A stretch of DNA of 64,000 bases from Stygiobacter electus (GCA_029210465.1 JARGDL010000004.1:124001-188000), one strand, 5' to 3'. Shown: positions 34,807 through 44,880, counted from the stretch's first letter. The notes: a model not told the origin generated them from the sequence alone. Translations and numbers: made by a program.

Positions 34807-37479
34807 CTATTTTACTAACATCATTTTCTTTACACTATTGAATGAACCACTTTCAATCTTGTAGATATAAACACCACTTGATAATCTACTAGCGTCAAAA
34901 TTTACAGTGTAGTTACCAGCTTCTTGTTGTTTATTAACTAATTCAGCAACTTGACGACCAAGAATATCATATACTTTCAATGTAACAACACCAGCTTTAG
35001 CTAAAGAATATTTAATTTGTGTTGTTGGGTTAAATGGATTTGGATAATTCTGTTCAAGAGAATATGTCAATGGTAATGTTTCTTCAACATCTGTAGGAAC
35101 AATATCATCATTGCCTAACCATGTGTACATTAAGTTTTGAGGATATTGCCAACCGCCATCATTATTGAAAGGTCCCCAACTTATCATACCTTCTCTATTT
35201 TTCCAATCTTCTGGTCCATTAGCACCATCGTTATCATTAATTACAATATCAAATGGAATTTTATAACCTTTCTTTACATAGATAGTATCAAGAACAGCAT
35301 CTTTATTTTTTCTTAATTTAGCTAAATCATCTAATTTAATTTTAGCTTCAATTACATATCCACTTGGGAATTTTTCAGCCCAATAATAATTTGGACCTGG
35401 TAATAACAATGAATCTTTTTCATTTGTCCAGTGGTCATTTCTTAATCTTAATTTGTTGAAACGTAAATGATAATCTGGATATTTACCTCTTTGATATGAA
35501 GTATGACCTTTAACAGTGTTTAGGTTATAGAATCCCCATTCAAGGTCAAGAGCATCAAGAGCCCATGAATTTCCCCTTGTATAATATCCAGGGTCATCAT
35601 AAACAACATCATCATTAATGTTTGCACCTACATACATATAATCTTTATCTAAAGCAACATAAACTTCAGCTGAGTTATCAGCATCATCTTTTACTGTAAA
35701 TCCTGGTACTACTGTAGCTGTTCCTTTTGAAGGATACATTTCGAATGGTTTAATACCAGCACCAGTAAATTCATTTAAGTTACCATCTGCCTTAAAGTTT
35801 GGAGTAACTAAAGCCCAAGTTGGAATTCCCTTTGCTTTGTTTGTAATTGGGCCTATTATTGTAGGAGCTCCAACATTACCAGGTTTATCAACACAGTTTA
35901 CAGCATAGTAATAAGTCTCGTCACGATCATTTTGAGGAGCTCTTAATAAATGTTCCCAAACTTGAACACCTTCACCAACATTTAATTTAAGTGTTAATAC
36001 ACCAGGTGCATTTACATCTGTAATTGGTTTTGTGCTGTAATAGATATTATACTTTTCATTTGTTTCATTTGGAACATCAGTCCATGTAATTAAATTTGAA
36101 TAAGTACCTTTAACTACTGTAACTGCTGGAGCTGCAGGTGGTGTTTTATCAGCAAATTGGAAACCTGTTTGTTGCATAATATCTAGTAATAAAGTACCTG
36201 TTAATTTTTCACCTTTTGGACCAGCAAGTGGACCAGCACCAGCTGCTAAAATTTCAAAACGAATTTTGGTAATTTTTTCTGGATTAAAAGTTTTGTCACC
36301 ATTGTTTGATTTAGGACCAAAAGCATCTGTTGGAGGATCTTGATCTCCATTCGGTAATTTACCTTGTTTAAATGGTAAAATAAATCTTTGCCAATCGCTT
36401 GTTTTACTTAAATCAATTGGAACTTTTATAATCCATTCTTCATTTTGTCCTGCACTATTTTCCATAATAAAAACTCTTAGCATTGCTCTTTCTGGTTTAG
36501 CACTTTGAATTGCTTTTACGTTTTTAACCCAAAGAATTAAACCAGTTCTTTCATCAAATTTTGCTGGAGGAGTAACAGCTTTATCAAAAGCAACGAAACC
36601 ACCCCAATCTTGAGATGCATTGCACATATAATCAAATTTTAGTGAACCAGCACCTTCAACTTTATCAGTAGCTTCGTTTGTTAATGTTACAGAACCTTTA
36701 CCATCAGCACCTGCCCATCCCATATCATCAATCGCAAATGCTGAAGCTTGGTTATCAAAATTGAAAATAGGTGGTGCATAACGATCACCTTGAATTGAAA
36801 AACCATCAAATAAAATTTCACCAGTTGCTGTTGGAGTATTGGTACCAGAACCATTTGTAATATAAACTAAAGCAAATTCAAATGATTTAATTTTATCCAA
36901 TTGAATTTCGCGGTCGCCATCACCAAATTGTAATGCCCATTCTTTTGATTTATCACCACCATCTTTGAATGGATCTAAATCTACCACTACTTGTTTCCAT
37001 TGAGCTGATGCATCTGCTAAATTAACATCAGACATTTCACGGAACCAAAGATCACGATGTCCTTCGGAATCATAATCTCCCATTTTGAATTCCATGAATA
37101 CGGTACCTTGTTGAGTTGTTACTACTGGTTTTGTAACCTTGTACCAAAAACTTAGTTTAGTACCTGCAGATATATCAAGATAAGTATTTGCATAAGGTGA
37201 ATTTGGATTGGTTGGTGGATTACTTGTTCTTACAATATAACCACCCCAGCCGTCACCAGCACCGATAACGTAGCTGACTTTTACAGAGCCGGTACCTTCT
37301 TTTTTATCGGCTGTAAAATCTTCTACATCAAATTTGGCGGTTGCTGAACCTTGATTATTGTACATGTTGTTCATATCCCACCAATTGTCTTTCACTGAAG
37401 TATCCATTTTTTGAAAGACGTATGTTTGTGCCTGTATAGCTGCAGCTATCAAGAAAATAGCTATTAACAGTTTTTTCAT
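34807..37479 (-). CDS. Secreted multi-domain carbohydrate-binding protein with T9SS sorting domain
   Basis: An 890-residue exported protein without a visible catalytic domain. The signal peptide is residues 1-17 (ending AIQAQ). Two sandwich domains, about 20-235 and 240-440, share a pattern (EGTGSVKVSYVIGAGDGWGG and VEGAGSLKFDYMCNASQDWG) like CBM11-type modules. A FnIII-like segment (about 450-560) is followed by a CBM9-like domain (about 570-800, FKADGNLNEFTG to SWGPFNNDGG), and a T9SS sorting domain (from about 810) with SLEQNYPNPFNPTTQIKYSL and VYDILGRQVAELV. It probably binds glucan at the cell surface. The gene has its own strong SD (AGGAGG-like, 37488-37494) and terminator. Confidence 0.78.
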   Translation of the reverse strand: MKKLLIAIFLIAAAIQAQTYVFQKMDTSVKDNWWDMNNMYNNQGSATAKFDVEDFTADKKEGTGSVKVSYVIGAGDGWGGYIVRTSNPPTNPNSPYANTYLDISAGTKLSFWYKVTKPVVTTQQGTVFMEFKMGDYDSEGHRDLWFREMSDVNLADASAQWKQVVVDLDPFKDGGDKSKEWALQFGDGDREIQLDKIKSFEFALVYITNGSGTNTPTATGEILFDGFSIQGDRYAPPIFNFDNQASAFAIDDMGWAGADGKGSVTLTNEATDKVEGAGSLKFDYMCNASQDWGGFVAFDKAVTPPAKFDERTGLILWVKNVKAIQSAKPERAMLRVFIMENSAGQNEEWIIKVPIDLSKTSDWQRFILPFKQGKLPNGDQDPPTDAFGPKSNNGDKTFNPEKITKIRFEILAAGAGPLAGPKGEKLTGTLLLDIMQQTGFQFADKTPPAAPAVTVVKGTYSNLITWTDVPNETNEKYNIYYSTKPITDVNAPGVLTLKLNVGEGVQVWEHLLRAPQNDRDETYYYAVNCVDKPGNVGAPTIIGPITNKAKGIPTWALVTPNFKADGNLNEFTGAGIKPFEMYPSKGTATVVPGFTVKDDADNSAEVYVALDKDYMYVGANINDDVVYDDPGYYTRGNSWALDALDLEWGFYNLNTVKGHTSYQRGKYPDYHLRFNKLRLRNDHWTNEKDSLLLPGPNYYWAEKFPSGYVIEAKIKLDDLAKLRKNKDAVLDTIYVKKGYKIPFDIVINDNDGANGPEDWKNREGMISWGPFNNDGGWQYPQNLMYTWLGNDDIVPTDVEETLPLTYSLEQNYPNPFNPTTQIKYSLAKAGVVTLKVYDILGRQVAELVNKQQEAGNYTVNFDASRLSSGVYIYKIESGSFNSVKKMMLVK

Positions 37480-37519
37480 AGTTCCTCCTGTTATTTGGTT
37501 GTTGTTTGTTTATTTATAG

Positions 37520-37533
37520 CTTGTTTTAACAAG
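37520..37533. promoter_or_regulatory. Short inverted repeat upstream of the secreted multi-CBM gene
   Basis: CTTGTT-TT-AACAAG lies 41-54 bases before the start codon at 37479, a position suited to an operator. Symmetry is perfect but the site is short and AT-rich, and no T-run supports a terminator. Confidence 0.3.
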
Positions 37534-37540
37534 TTATTTT

Positions 37541-39157
37541 TTATATGAATAAATACCATATGCTTAATGTTAAAACTACAATTAAAAACGAAAAAAGTAT
37601 CTGTACCCTTACTTTTGAAATATTAATTACGCCTTTATCCATAGAAGTATAATTTGAATTCAATAAAACATAAATGTTTGAATTTTGTAATTCTTTTCCC
37701 AAATGGAATACGTAGCTTAATGTAAAAATCATAAATGAAGTAAATAAAAATAAAAATATTGTGAAATGTAAATAATTAATTTTTACAAAAGGAAGTAAAA
37801 ATTGATTTAACAACATACCATTGTTAAATAAAAACTCTAATATAAATCTTAACAAACCAATAAACTCACCAATAATTAACGAATAGAGTGCACTTTTAGC
37901 ATCAACTTTTTTTAATAAAAATCCAAATAAGAAAACAGCACTAATCGGGGCGCTTATAAATGCTTGAGTACTTTGTAAGAAAATATAAATGTGGGAATTC
38001 ATCAATTTTATAAATGGAACAAGAAGAATTACTAAAAAAATAACTACTATTGTTGCCATTCTTCCAACAAGTACTTGAGTTCTTTCGCTTGAATCTTTAT
38101 GATTCGGTAAATAAAAATCTATTGTGTAAAGAGCCGCAATTGAATTAAATGATGCTGAAAGAGAAGACATCACGGCAGCTAAAAAACCAGAAATTACGAT
38201 TCCCTTTATACCAGCAGGAATAATTTCACTTGAAACTAATAAAGGATATGCTTCATCCCCTTTTACTTCAGGAAAAAGTGCAACTGCAATTAATCCTGGT
38301 ATAACTAATAAAAACAATGGTAAAATTTTTAAGAATGAAGTAATAATTGTTCCAATACGAGCATGTTCGATTGACTTAGCACTTAAAATTCTTTGTACCA
38401 TATAATGATCTGCACACCAATACCAAAATGCTATTATTGGCGCACCAAAGATTATTCCTGTCCACGGAAAATCTGGATCATTTATATCTTTAAACATTTG
38501 AAAATAGTCTGATGGTAGTCTTTGAGTTAGACCAGAAACTCCGCCTACTTCATTTAAGCTAAATAATGTTAGAAGAAAAGCTCCAAGAATTAATAAAATT
38601 CCTTGAAAAACTTGAGTTCTTACTACAGATGAAAAACCACCAACCACGGTATAGATTCCAGTTAAAAGAATAATGATAACTGATGAAGTAAAAATACTCC
38701 AACCGAAAATTTTATTAAATAAAATACCACCAGCAAAAAGTGTAACAAGAATTTTAGTAAAGATGTATGTAAAGATTGAAAGGGCTGAATAAAATTTTCT
38801 GTTTGCTGAATCAAATCTTTTTTCAAGAAATTCTGGAGTGGTCATAATTTCTGATTGACGATAAATTGGAGCTATGAACCAACTCAAAATAATTAAAAAG
38901 AAAATAGCAATTAATTCAAATTGAGCGATAGCTAAACCACGAGATGCACCACCACCAGCTAATCCAATAAAATGTTCACTTGAAATATTTGTTGCAAATA
39001 AAGATATACCAATTACAAACCATGATAAATTTCTACCTGCAAGGAAATAATCCGTTATGTCTTTATCATTTTTTTTTAAAAATAATCCTATCGCTAAAAC
39101 AGCAACAATATAAAGAAGAATGATTATTCCATCTATGAACGTTATTGGTGTTTGCAT
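37541..39157 (-). CDS. Sodium:solute symporter (SSS family, sugar-type)
   Basis: A 538-residue inner-membrane symporter with about fourteen hydrophobic segments. YFLAGRNLSWFVIGISLFAT (about 36-55), then NISSEHFIGLAGGGASRGLA, is typical of SglT-like sodium:sugar carriers, as is FWYWCADHYMVQRILSAKS (about 243-261). GFLAAVMSSLSASFNS holds the conserved sodium-site serines. It closes the glucan locus on its far side and probably imports glucose or a related sugar. Exact substrate is not shown by the sequence. Confidence 0.9.
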   Translation of the reverse strand: MQTPITFIDGIIILLYIVAVLAIGLFLKKNDKDITDYFLAGRNLSWFVIGISLFATNISSEHFIGLAGGGASRGLAIAQFELIAIFFLIILSWFIAPIYRQSEIMTTPEFLEKRFDSANRKFYSALSIFTYIFTKILVTLFAGGILFNKIFGWSIFTSSVIIILLTGIYTVVGGFSSVVRTQVFQGILLILGAFLLTLFSLNEVGGVSGLTQRLPSDYFQMFKDINDPDFPWTGIIFGAPIIAFWYWCADHYMVQRILSAKSIEHARIGTIITSFLKILPLFLLVIPGLIAVALFPEVKGDEAYPLLVSSEIIPAGIKGIVISGFLAAVMSSLSASFNSIAALYTIDFYLPNHKDSSERTQVLVGRMATIVVIFLVILLVPFIKLMNSHIYIFLQSTQAFISAPISAVFLFGFLLKKVDAKSALYSLIIGEFIGLLRFILEFLFNNGMLLNQFLLPFVKINYLHFTIFLFLFTSFMIFTLSYVFHLGKELQNSNIYVLLNSNYTSMDKGVINISKVRVQILFSFLIVVLTLSIWYLFI

Positions 39158-39289
39158 GTATTAGATTTATCAAAAATAATACCGATTCTAAATTCGTTTT
39201 TTGATTAAAAAATAAAATAATTAAAGAATTATAAATCGATGCATTTATTAATTTAATAACCACCTTCTTATTATTTTGATAAATTTTAA

Positions 39290-39696
39290 TTATATAGTGA
39301 TGTTTATCTTTGGGAAATTTCCCCAGTATGCAAGACCTTCATTACACTTTATCTGGTCATATTGTTTTATGTAGCTGTGAACTACATCCTGACTATGTTT
39401 TGTGTTTTTAACTATATCTGCCAGACTTTTCCTTTTTCATACAAGCTGATTATTATAACTTTATGTGTCGGCCTCACTTCTTAATATCCTTCGCTCTACA
39501 TTTTTTTGGTTATCAATATCAAGACTACCGGTATTGTTCCGTAAACCTCTGCTTTTTTTCTAAAGATCTTTCGCTGTCAATCAATTTGCTCATTCAGCTT
39601 CGGGGAAAGCTCATTTGAGGTTTCTAATACCCAGATGAACTCTCCTTCCGAACTTTTTATTTGGCGTCTGTTTAATGCTGTCCTTCTTATTTTCAT
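39290..39696 (-). pseudogene. Decayed gene with helix-turn-helix, DUF1670-like remnant
   Basis: In the 591-base gap between 39157 and 39749, the minus strand keeps a good SD (GAGGGGAC) and an ATG at 39696 that opens MKIRRTALNRRQIKSSEGEF, then FIWVLETSNELSPKLNEQI and a stop at 39577. In other frames further down are THKVIIISLYEKGK and SLADIVKNTKHSQDVVHSYI, then KQYDQIKCNEGLAYWGNFPK. Joined by frameshifts these resemble the ends of DUF1670-type proteins, whose C-terminus has a THK...LY..GK...I...T.HS pattern. The middle seems deleted. Family assignment is from memory of the pattern. Nothing else is seen in the gap. Confidence 0.5.
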
Positions 39697-39748
39697 TTGT
39701 CCCCTCAGATTTTTTAATATTTACTCATTTCTGAAGCGACAAATACCG

Positions 39749-42700
39749 TTATTTAATCAATAACATTTTTTTACTTTGTATAAAATTATCAGCTCTTAAT
39801 ACGTAAATATAAACTCCGCTTGAGAAATTATTTGCATCAAATTTAATATTATAAATTCCTGGTTTAAGATTTTCGTTTACTAATGTTTTAATTTCTCTAC
39901 CAAGTATATCATATATTATTAAGCTAACCTTACTTGAAACTGGAATATGATATTCAATGGTAGTAACTGGATTAAACGGATTTGGATAATTTTGTTTTAA
40001 TATAAATTCAGTTGGAATTACTTTTTCTTCATTTTCGATGTCAACAGTTATATCATGAATTTTTGTTGGAGTTGTTTGTGAGTTGCCAACATTATCATAA
40101 GCTAGAACATATAATTTATATGAATTATTGATTTGTACTGGAACTGTTATAGGTGATTTATCACTTATTGCAGCAACTGAATAAGGCCCATCACCATTTG
40201 CCATGTAAAGAATTCCGTTTTTAATTCCTGAGCCACTTCCGTCGTCAGCATTCCAATATACAGATAATTCATTTGAAGATGTTTTTACGATACTAGAAAT
40301 ATTTGCCGTTGGTGGATCAAAATCTAAAGTATTAATTGTTGTGTTTGTAGCAAGTGGTTTATTAATATCAAAAGTAATAACCGCCCTATTTTTAATTTCA
40401 GTTTTTGTTGGAAGATTTTGTTTCAAGTTCACAGAAAATTTAACCCAACCTTCACCTTCTGGTGGGTTAACATTTGGTGGTAATTCAATTCCTACAAAAT
40501 CCCACTTTAATATGTTACCAGTTTTTGTAATTTTTGGATTAGCTTGAGGATGACTTGTTGCTAAAAATTGAACTGTATTAGCATCAAACACATTAGAATC
40601 AAGAGTATCTAAAATTACTATCTGATATGCTGCCGCTGTTGCTTCTTTTTTATTTTCAAAAAAGATTGTATATGTCATTGGAGCTGTGGATGACATAAAT
40701 CCATTTTGACCATAACCTGTTGGTCCTTCTTTTGCATTTGGATCCCATGATGTAACTTTAACTAATTCTTTTTCTTGTTTATCAAAGTTTCCATTAACAT
40801 AATCTTTCATTCCACGAACAGTGTTAGCAAGACAATCATATACATCTTTAGCTAAACTTACAGGCCAGACTGCAGTTTTAGCGGTCTTCTCAATCAATTC
40901 TTCCGCTCCTTTTTTAGCAATACCAGTTAAACCATTCTCAACTGTAACAGCTTCATTCAAACTATTTTTTACAACTTTTATTGAAGCATCTGTCAAAGAT
41001 TCATCATGTCGAACTGGACGCCACATTTCATAACACCCAGCAACAATAGTATTTGAAACATATTCTTCAAGTATTGCTCCACCAATCCATAATGCAACAG
41101 CAGTAAATGTTATTGGTTCAAGTGTCTTAAAAGTTGGACCTAATGCTGATTTAACAATAACATCAAATTGTCTTACTTCCTTTGGTCCTAAAGGCTGAAC
41201 TAACAATAAAATTTCATCTTTCTTATTGTCATAAACTAGTGAATCTATTGGTATAGTTTTAATTGAATCGCTACCTATTTTTTTTGTTTGAATTCCTTCA
41301 AAGTAAACTCCTTGGTTTGTATTTAATTTTAGAAAAAATTTATCAGTAGAGAAGTTATTATTATTCCAATATGAAATTGTAAAACGATTTGGTGGTCCAA
41401 CACGAACTTGTTTTCTTCCAGAGATTGCAATAGAAATTGATGGGACATTAGTTACATTGCCAGAACTTAAAATTATATCTCCAATATAAGTTATTGGTGT
41501 TGTAGAATTCCCTACAACTATTTTTTTATTAGCTAAGTCTCTTTGTGTATTAATTGGATTAGATATTTTTTCCCATGAAACGCCTTTATCTGTTGTTATA
41601 AATGCTTCTAATTGGTTTGGGTCTTGTCCATTTAATATATCATCATCATAGAAAAGTTCAATTGTATAACTATTTAATTTTTTGTTACCACTAATCTGCC
41701 AGTATCTTTTAATAGATGAAGATATTTTTGGATGTAGTGAATTGCTTATTGTTAATGTTAGTGAATCAGAAGATGCTCTATCAATAACTTTAGGTTTTGC
41801 TTTCATAAAAGTGTGATATTCCATTTCGCCACTTGAGTAGATTCTATAACGATTTGTAATCTTTCCACTATTGTTTATTGTTCCATTATTTTCAATTGTT
41901 TTTAACGTGATTAACTCAGCATTATGATTAATATTTAATGTAACATCAGAATTTATTACTAATCGATTATTTGTTTTTAAAAACTGATCAACAATAACAT
42001 TAGCACTTGTGCCACCAGATTTTTTTAGGTTAATGTTGGAATTTATTTCGCCAAAAATTTTTAAGTTATTGTTATTGCTATTAACAACGAGCCAATTAAC
42101 TTCAATTTTACCATAGTTATAAACATTGCCAAAAGATTGTATTTCAAGTCCGCCGAATCGATTTTTAATCGTTCCATAATTATAAATATCACCATAAACA
42201 TAAAATTTTCTTCCAGCACAACATTCCTCTTGCAATACTTTTTCTTTAGCTACTCTTAAATTTTTGTAAATAATATTATCACCAGTAAACAACATTGTAT
42301 CTTTACCAGCTAAAATGAAATTACCATCTAAATTAGATCCAAATCTCCCTTTGATATAAATTTCACCATTCGATAAAATTTTTCCACCAGTAAAAATTGA
42401 ATTTGAATTAACAAAATCTTTCTTAGATAATTTTGTTAACTTGTAATTACCCATATTCAGTACATCATCATTCAAGTAAAAAGTTGTTGATGAATCAATT
42501 ACAATATCTGAAGCAGCATTTATCTTGCCATTTGGTACTTTTTCAATCCATCCACAAGAGAATTTTTGAGCACCACTCATTGTTTGGTTATCATCGCCAA
42601 TAAATCTTAAATTTCCTGAATATTCACCATTATTTATTATATTCCCTTTAACTTCAACAGTTAATCCAGCCCAACGATTTGTAATTATTCCATTGTTTGT

Positions 42701-44011
42701 TAAGTTACCATTAATTGTTATTGTTCTTCCTAATGAAGGTTCATCGGCAACTATTTTACCAGAAGCAATGACTAGATTTTGATTTATCACATTAGCTCCT
42801 GTAAATAGTAATGGAGTTGAACCAGTTAACGTTGGATTTCCATCTATATTAGAACCGAATCTTCCCCCAATTTCCAAAATTCCATTTGAATTAATTGTAC
42901 CACCACGAATAATATTGTTTGAACCATCAATATTTTTTTTGGAAATTTTGGTAAGTTTATAACTACCCATAGTTAATATATCATTATCAAGATAAAATGT
43001 AGTAGTGGAATCAATTACAATATCAGATGCAGCATTTATTTTACCATTTGGGACTTTTTCAATCCAACCACATGAATATTTTTGTGTTCCACTTATTGTT
43101 TGGTTATCATCGCCAATAAATCTTAAATTTCCTGAATATTCACCATTATTTATTATATTCCCTTTAACTTCAACAGTTAATCCAGCCCAACGATTTGTAA
43201 TTATTCCATTGTTTGTTAAGTTACCATTAATTGTTATTGTTCTTCCTAATGAAGGTTCATCGGCAACTATTTTACCAGAAGCAATGACTAAGTTTTGATT
43301 TATTACATTTCCTCCTGTAAACAATAAAGGAGTTGAGCCTACTAAAGTCGGGTTCCCATCTAAATTTGAACCAAATCTCCCGCTTATATCCAATTGTCCA
43401 TTTGAGTAAATCGTTCCATACTTAATAATATCGTTTGCTTTATCTATATCTTTTTTTGAGTATTTCAATAATTTATAATTACCCATGTATAATATATCAC
43501 TAGCTAAATCTACAGTAGTAACTGAGTCAATTTCTAAATTACTCATCGCTTGAATTGTACCATTTGGAAATTTTGAAATACTATAACAGCTAATTTTTTT
43601 TGTGCTTGTAATTTGTTGTGTCCCAGCACCACCAAAAACAATTGATCTATTTATTAGGTTTCCATAGTTATAAAGATGACCACGAATGTCAAGAGTTACA
43701 CCAGAATTTCCATTTCCAATTCTTATAGTGCCGTGATTTGTTAAATTTCCATAAATTACTAACGTTCTACCTGCAGAAGGTTCATCTTCAATTACACCAT
43801 TTGCATTAACAGTTAGATTATTACACTCTTGATTAGATATTACAACAAGACCATTAATTACTACATCATTATTTTTATTAGGAACTACTCCACCAATCCA
43901 TGTTGAAGCATTATTCCAATGCCCACCGTTTGTTGTTGATGTTAAAGTTTGAGAAAGGATTAATAATGGAGTGACCATTAAAATTATAAATGTTGATAAG
44001 AGATTTTTCAT
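39749..44011 (-). CDS. Giant secreted repeat protein with T9SS sorting domain
   Basis: A 1420-residue exported protein of unknown function. A signal peptide (ending LILSQT, about residue 21) leads to a region (about 25-720) of Asn/Gly/Ile-rich repeats such as GNLTNNGIITNRWAGLTVEV and GRFGSNLDGNPTL, with a period near 172 residues, suggesting a beta-helix-like stalk. Then come beta-sandwich segments, a region from about 960 to 1090 without clear relatives, a DUF11-like conserved stretch (about 1090-1240; VTSWDPNAKEGPTGYGQNGF, MTYTIFFENKKEATAAAYQI), an Ig-like segment and a T9SS sorting domain (LKQNYPNPFNPVTTIEYHIP). The gene has an AGGAGG site before the ATG. It is likely a surface adhesin or matrix protein; this is inferred from layout only. 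Confidence 0.75.
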   Translation of the reverse strand: MKNLLSTFIILMVTPLLILSQTLTSTTNGGHWNNASTWIGGVVPNKNNDVVINGLVVISNQECNNLTVNANGVIEDEPSAGRTLVIYGNLTNHGTIRIGNGNSGVTLDIRGHLYNYGNLINRSIVFGGAGTQQITSTKKISCYSISKFPNGTIQAMSNLEIDSVTTVDLASDILYMGNYKLLKYSKKDIDKANDIIKYGTIYSNGQLDISGRFGSNLDGNPTLVGSTPLLFTGGNVINQNLVIASGKIVADEPSLGRTITINGNLTNNGIITNRWAGLTVEVKGNIINNGEYSGNLRFIGDDNQTISGTQKYSCGWIEKVPNGKINAASDIVIDSTTTFYLDNDILTMGSYKLTKISKKNIDGSNNIIRGGTINSNGILEIGGRFGSNIDGNPTLTGSTPLLFTGANVINQNLVIASGKIVADEPSLGRTITINGNLTNNGIITNRWAGLTVEVKGNIINNGEYSGNLRFIGDDNQTMSGAQKFSCGWIEKVPNGKINAASDIVIDSSTTFYLNDDVLNMGNYKLTKLSKKDFVNSNSIFTGGKILSNGEIYIKGRFGSNLDGNFILAGKDTMLFTGDNIIYKNLRVAKEKVLQEECCAGRKFYVYGDIYNYGTIKNRFGGLEIQSFGNVYNYGKIEVNWLVVNSNNNNLKIFGEINSNINLKKSGGTSANVIVDQFLKTNNRLVINSDVTLNINHNAELITLKTIENNGTINNSGKITNRYRIYSSGEMEYHTFMKAKPKVIDRASSDSLTLTISNSLHPKISSSIKRYWQISGNKKLNSYTIELFYDDDILNGQDPNQLEAFITTDKGVSWEKISNPINTQRDLANKKIVVGNSTTPITYIGDIILSSGNVTNVPSISIAISGRKQVRVGPPNRFTISYWNNNNFSTDKFFLKLNTNQGVYFEGIQTKKIGSDSIKTIPIDSLVYDNKKDEILLLVQPLGPKEVRQFDVIVKSALGPTFKTLEPITFTAVALWIGGAILEEYVSNTIVAGCYEMWRPVRHDESLTDASIKVVKNSLNEAVTVENGLTGIAKKGAEELIEKTAKTAVWPVSLAKDVYDCLANTVRGMKDYVNGNFDKQEKELVKVTSWDPNAKEGPTGYGQNGFMSSTAPMTYTIFFENKKEATAAAYQIVILDTLDSNVFDANTVQFLATSHPQANPKITKTGNILKWDFVGIELPPNVNPPEGEGWVKFSVNLKQNLPTKTEIKNRAVITFDINKPLATNTTINTLDFDPPTANISSIVKTSSNELSVYWNADDGSGSGIKNGILYMANGDGPYSVAAISDKSPITVPVQINNSYKLYVLAYDNVGNSQTTPTKIHDITVDIENEEKVIPTEFILKQNYPNPFNPVTTIEYHIPVSSKVSLIIYDILGREIKTLVNENLKPGIYNIKFDANNFSSGVYIYVLRADNFIQSKKMLLIK
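42580..42773. repeat. Internal direct repeat, copy 1
   Basis: About 194 bases that appear identical to 43096-43289, at a spacing of 516 bases (172 codons), inside the repeat region of the giant secreted protein gene. Flanking sequence diverges at both ends. Confidence 0.85.
43096..43289. repeat. Internal direct repeat, copy 2
   Basis: Second copy of the 516-base-spaced repeat. It encodes the same residues as copy 1, including GEYSGNLRFIGDDNQT and VADEPSLGRTITINGNLTNN. Confidence 0.85.
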
Positions 44012-44246
44012 AAATCCTCCTGCTAAGATTAATAAGTTTTTAACAGATTACCTGAACAAAAAAGTTATAAGAAAATTTTTATTTATTACATTGAACGATG
44101 AATTAATTAGTGAAGTAACGAGATTTCTAATTAACTTGGTTCTTAAAATGATGTAATAATATTTTCAAAATATCTATTAAAAGAATCTATTTTTGTTAGC
44201 AGAAGAGGATTTGACGTAAATGAAATTTTAGCTCGATTTAATTTTC

Positions 44247-44276
44247 ATTAGAAATTTAATAATTAAAATTTCTAAT
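44247..44276 (-). terminator. AT-rich hairpin after wbpD
   Basis: ATTAGAAATTT and AAATTTCTAAT form an 11-base-pair stem with an eight-base loop, 23 bases past the end of the large operon. There is no clear T-run and the stem is AT-rich, so terminator function is tentative. The rest of the 287-base gap to 44011 shows no gene. Confidence 0.4.
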
Positions 44277-44298
44277 TCAAACGCATGAATGATAACAA

Positions 44299-44880
44299 TC
44301 ACAACTTTTTAACTATGCCATTTTCAATGTAATATTTTTCATTTGTCTTTTTGCAAATAGCAATGTTTTGTTCATTGAAAACCAATTTTTGTCCAGCTTC
44401 ACTAACCCAACCAATTATTTTAGCTGGATTGCCAATTACTAATGCAAAATCAGGTACATCTTTTGTGACGACACTTCCAGCACCAATAAATGCATACTCG
44501 CCCACTGTTATTCCACAAACAATAGTTGAGTTTGCACCTAATGTCGCACCTTCTTTCACTAATGTTTTAATGTAAAATTGAGAGCCAGCCTGAGGATATT
44601 TTGAACGAGGGTCTTTAATATTTGTAAATACAACCGAAGGACCACAAAAAACATAATCTTCTAATGTTACTCCTTCATAAACAGAAACATTGTTTTGAAT
44701 TTTCACATAGTTACCAATAATAACATTATTTGCAATGTTAACATTTTGACCAAGCGTACAATATTTTCCAATTTTAGCACCAGTCTGAATATGCGAGAAA
44801 TGCCAAATTTTAGTTCCTTCACCTATTTGAACATTCTCATCAACATAAGATGAAGGATGAACGAAATATTTATTATTCAA
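44299..44880 (-). CDS. wbpD: UDP-2-acetamido-3-amino-glucuronate N-acetyltransferase (WbpD-like, left-handed beta-helix)
   Basis: A 193-residue acyltransferase of the hexapeptide-repeat type. Repeats run from VDENVQIGEGTKIWHFSHIQ through IGKYCTLGQNVNIANNVIIG to GANSTIVCGITVGEYAFIGA, and VVTKDVPDFALVIGNPAKII is the standard C-terminal coil. KIWHFSHI and the FTN segment match WbpD/WlbB enzymes that N-acetylate the 3-amino group. The best start is a TTG at 44880: an AGAGGTG ribosome site lies over the stop codon of wbpB and the family N-terminus begins there; an ATG at 44943 would run deep into wbpB. It is the last gene of the glycan/sortase operon. Confidence 0.85.
   Translation of the reverse strand: MNNKYFVHPSSYVDENVQIGEGTKIWHFSHIQTGAKIGKYCTLGQNVNIANNVIIGNYVKIQNNVSVYEGVTLEDYVFCGPSVVFTNIKDPRSKYPQAGSQFYIKTLVKEGATLGANSTIVCGITVGEYAFIGAGSVVTKDVPDFALVIGNPAKIIGWVSEAGQKLVFNEQNIAICKKTNEKYYIENGIVKKL

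Noticed and set aside
42580..43289. Regularly spaced repeats that might be a CRISPR array
   Set aside because: Units are about 194 bases at 516-base spacing, in frame within a large gene, with coding variation between them; no short repeats, spacers or cas genes.
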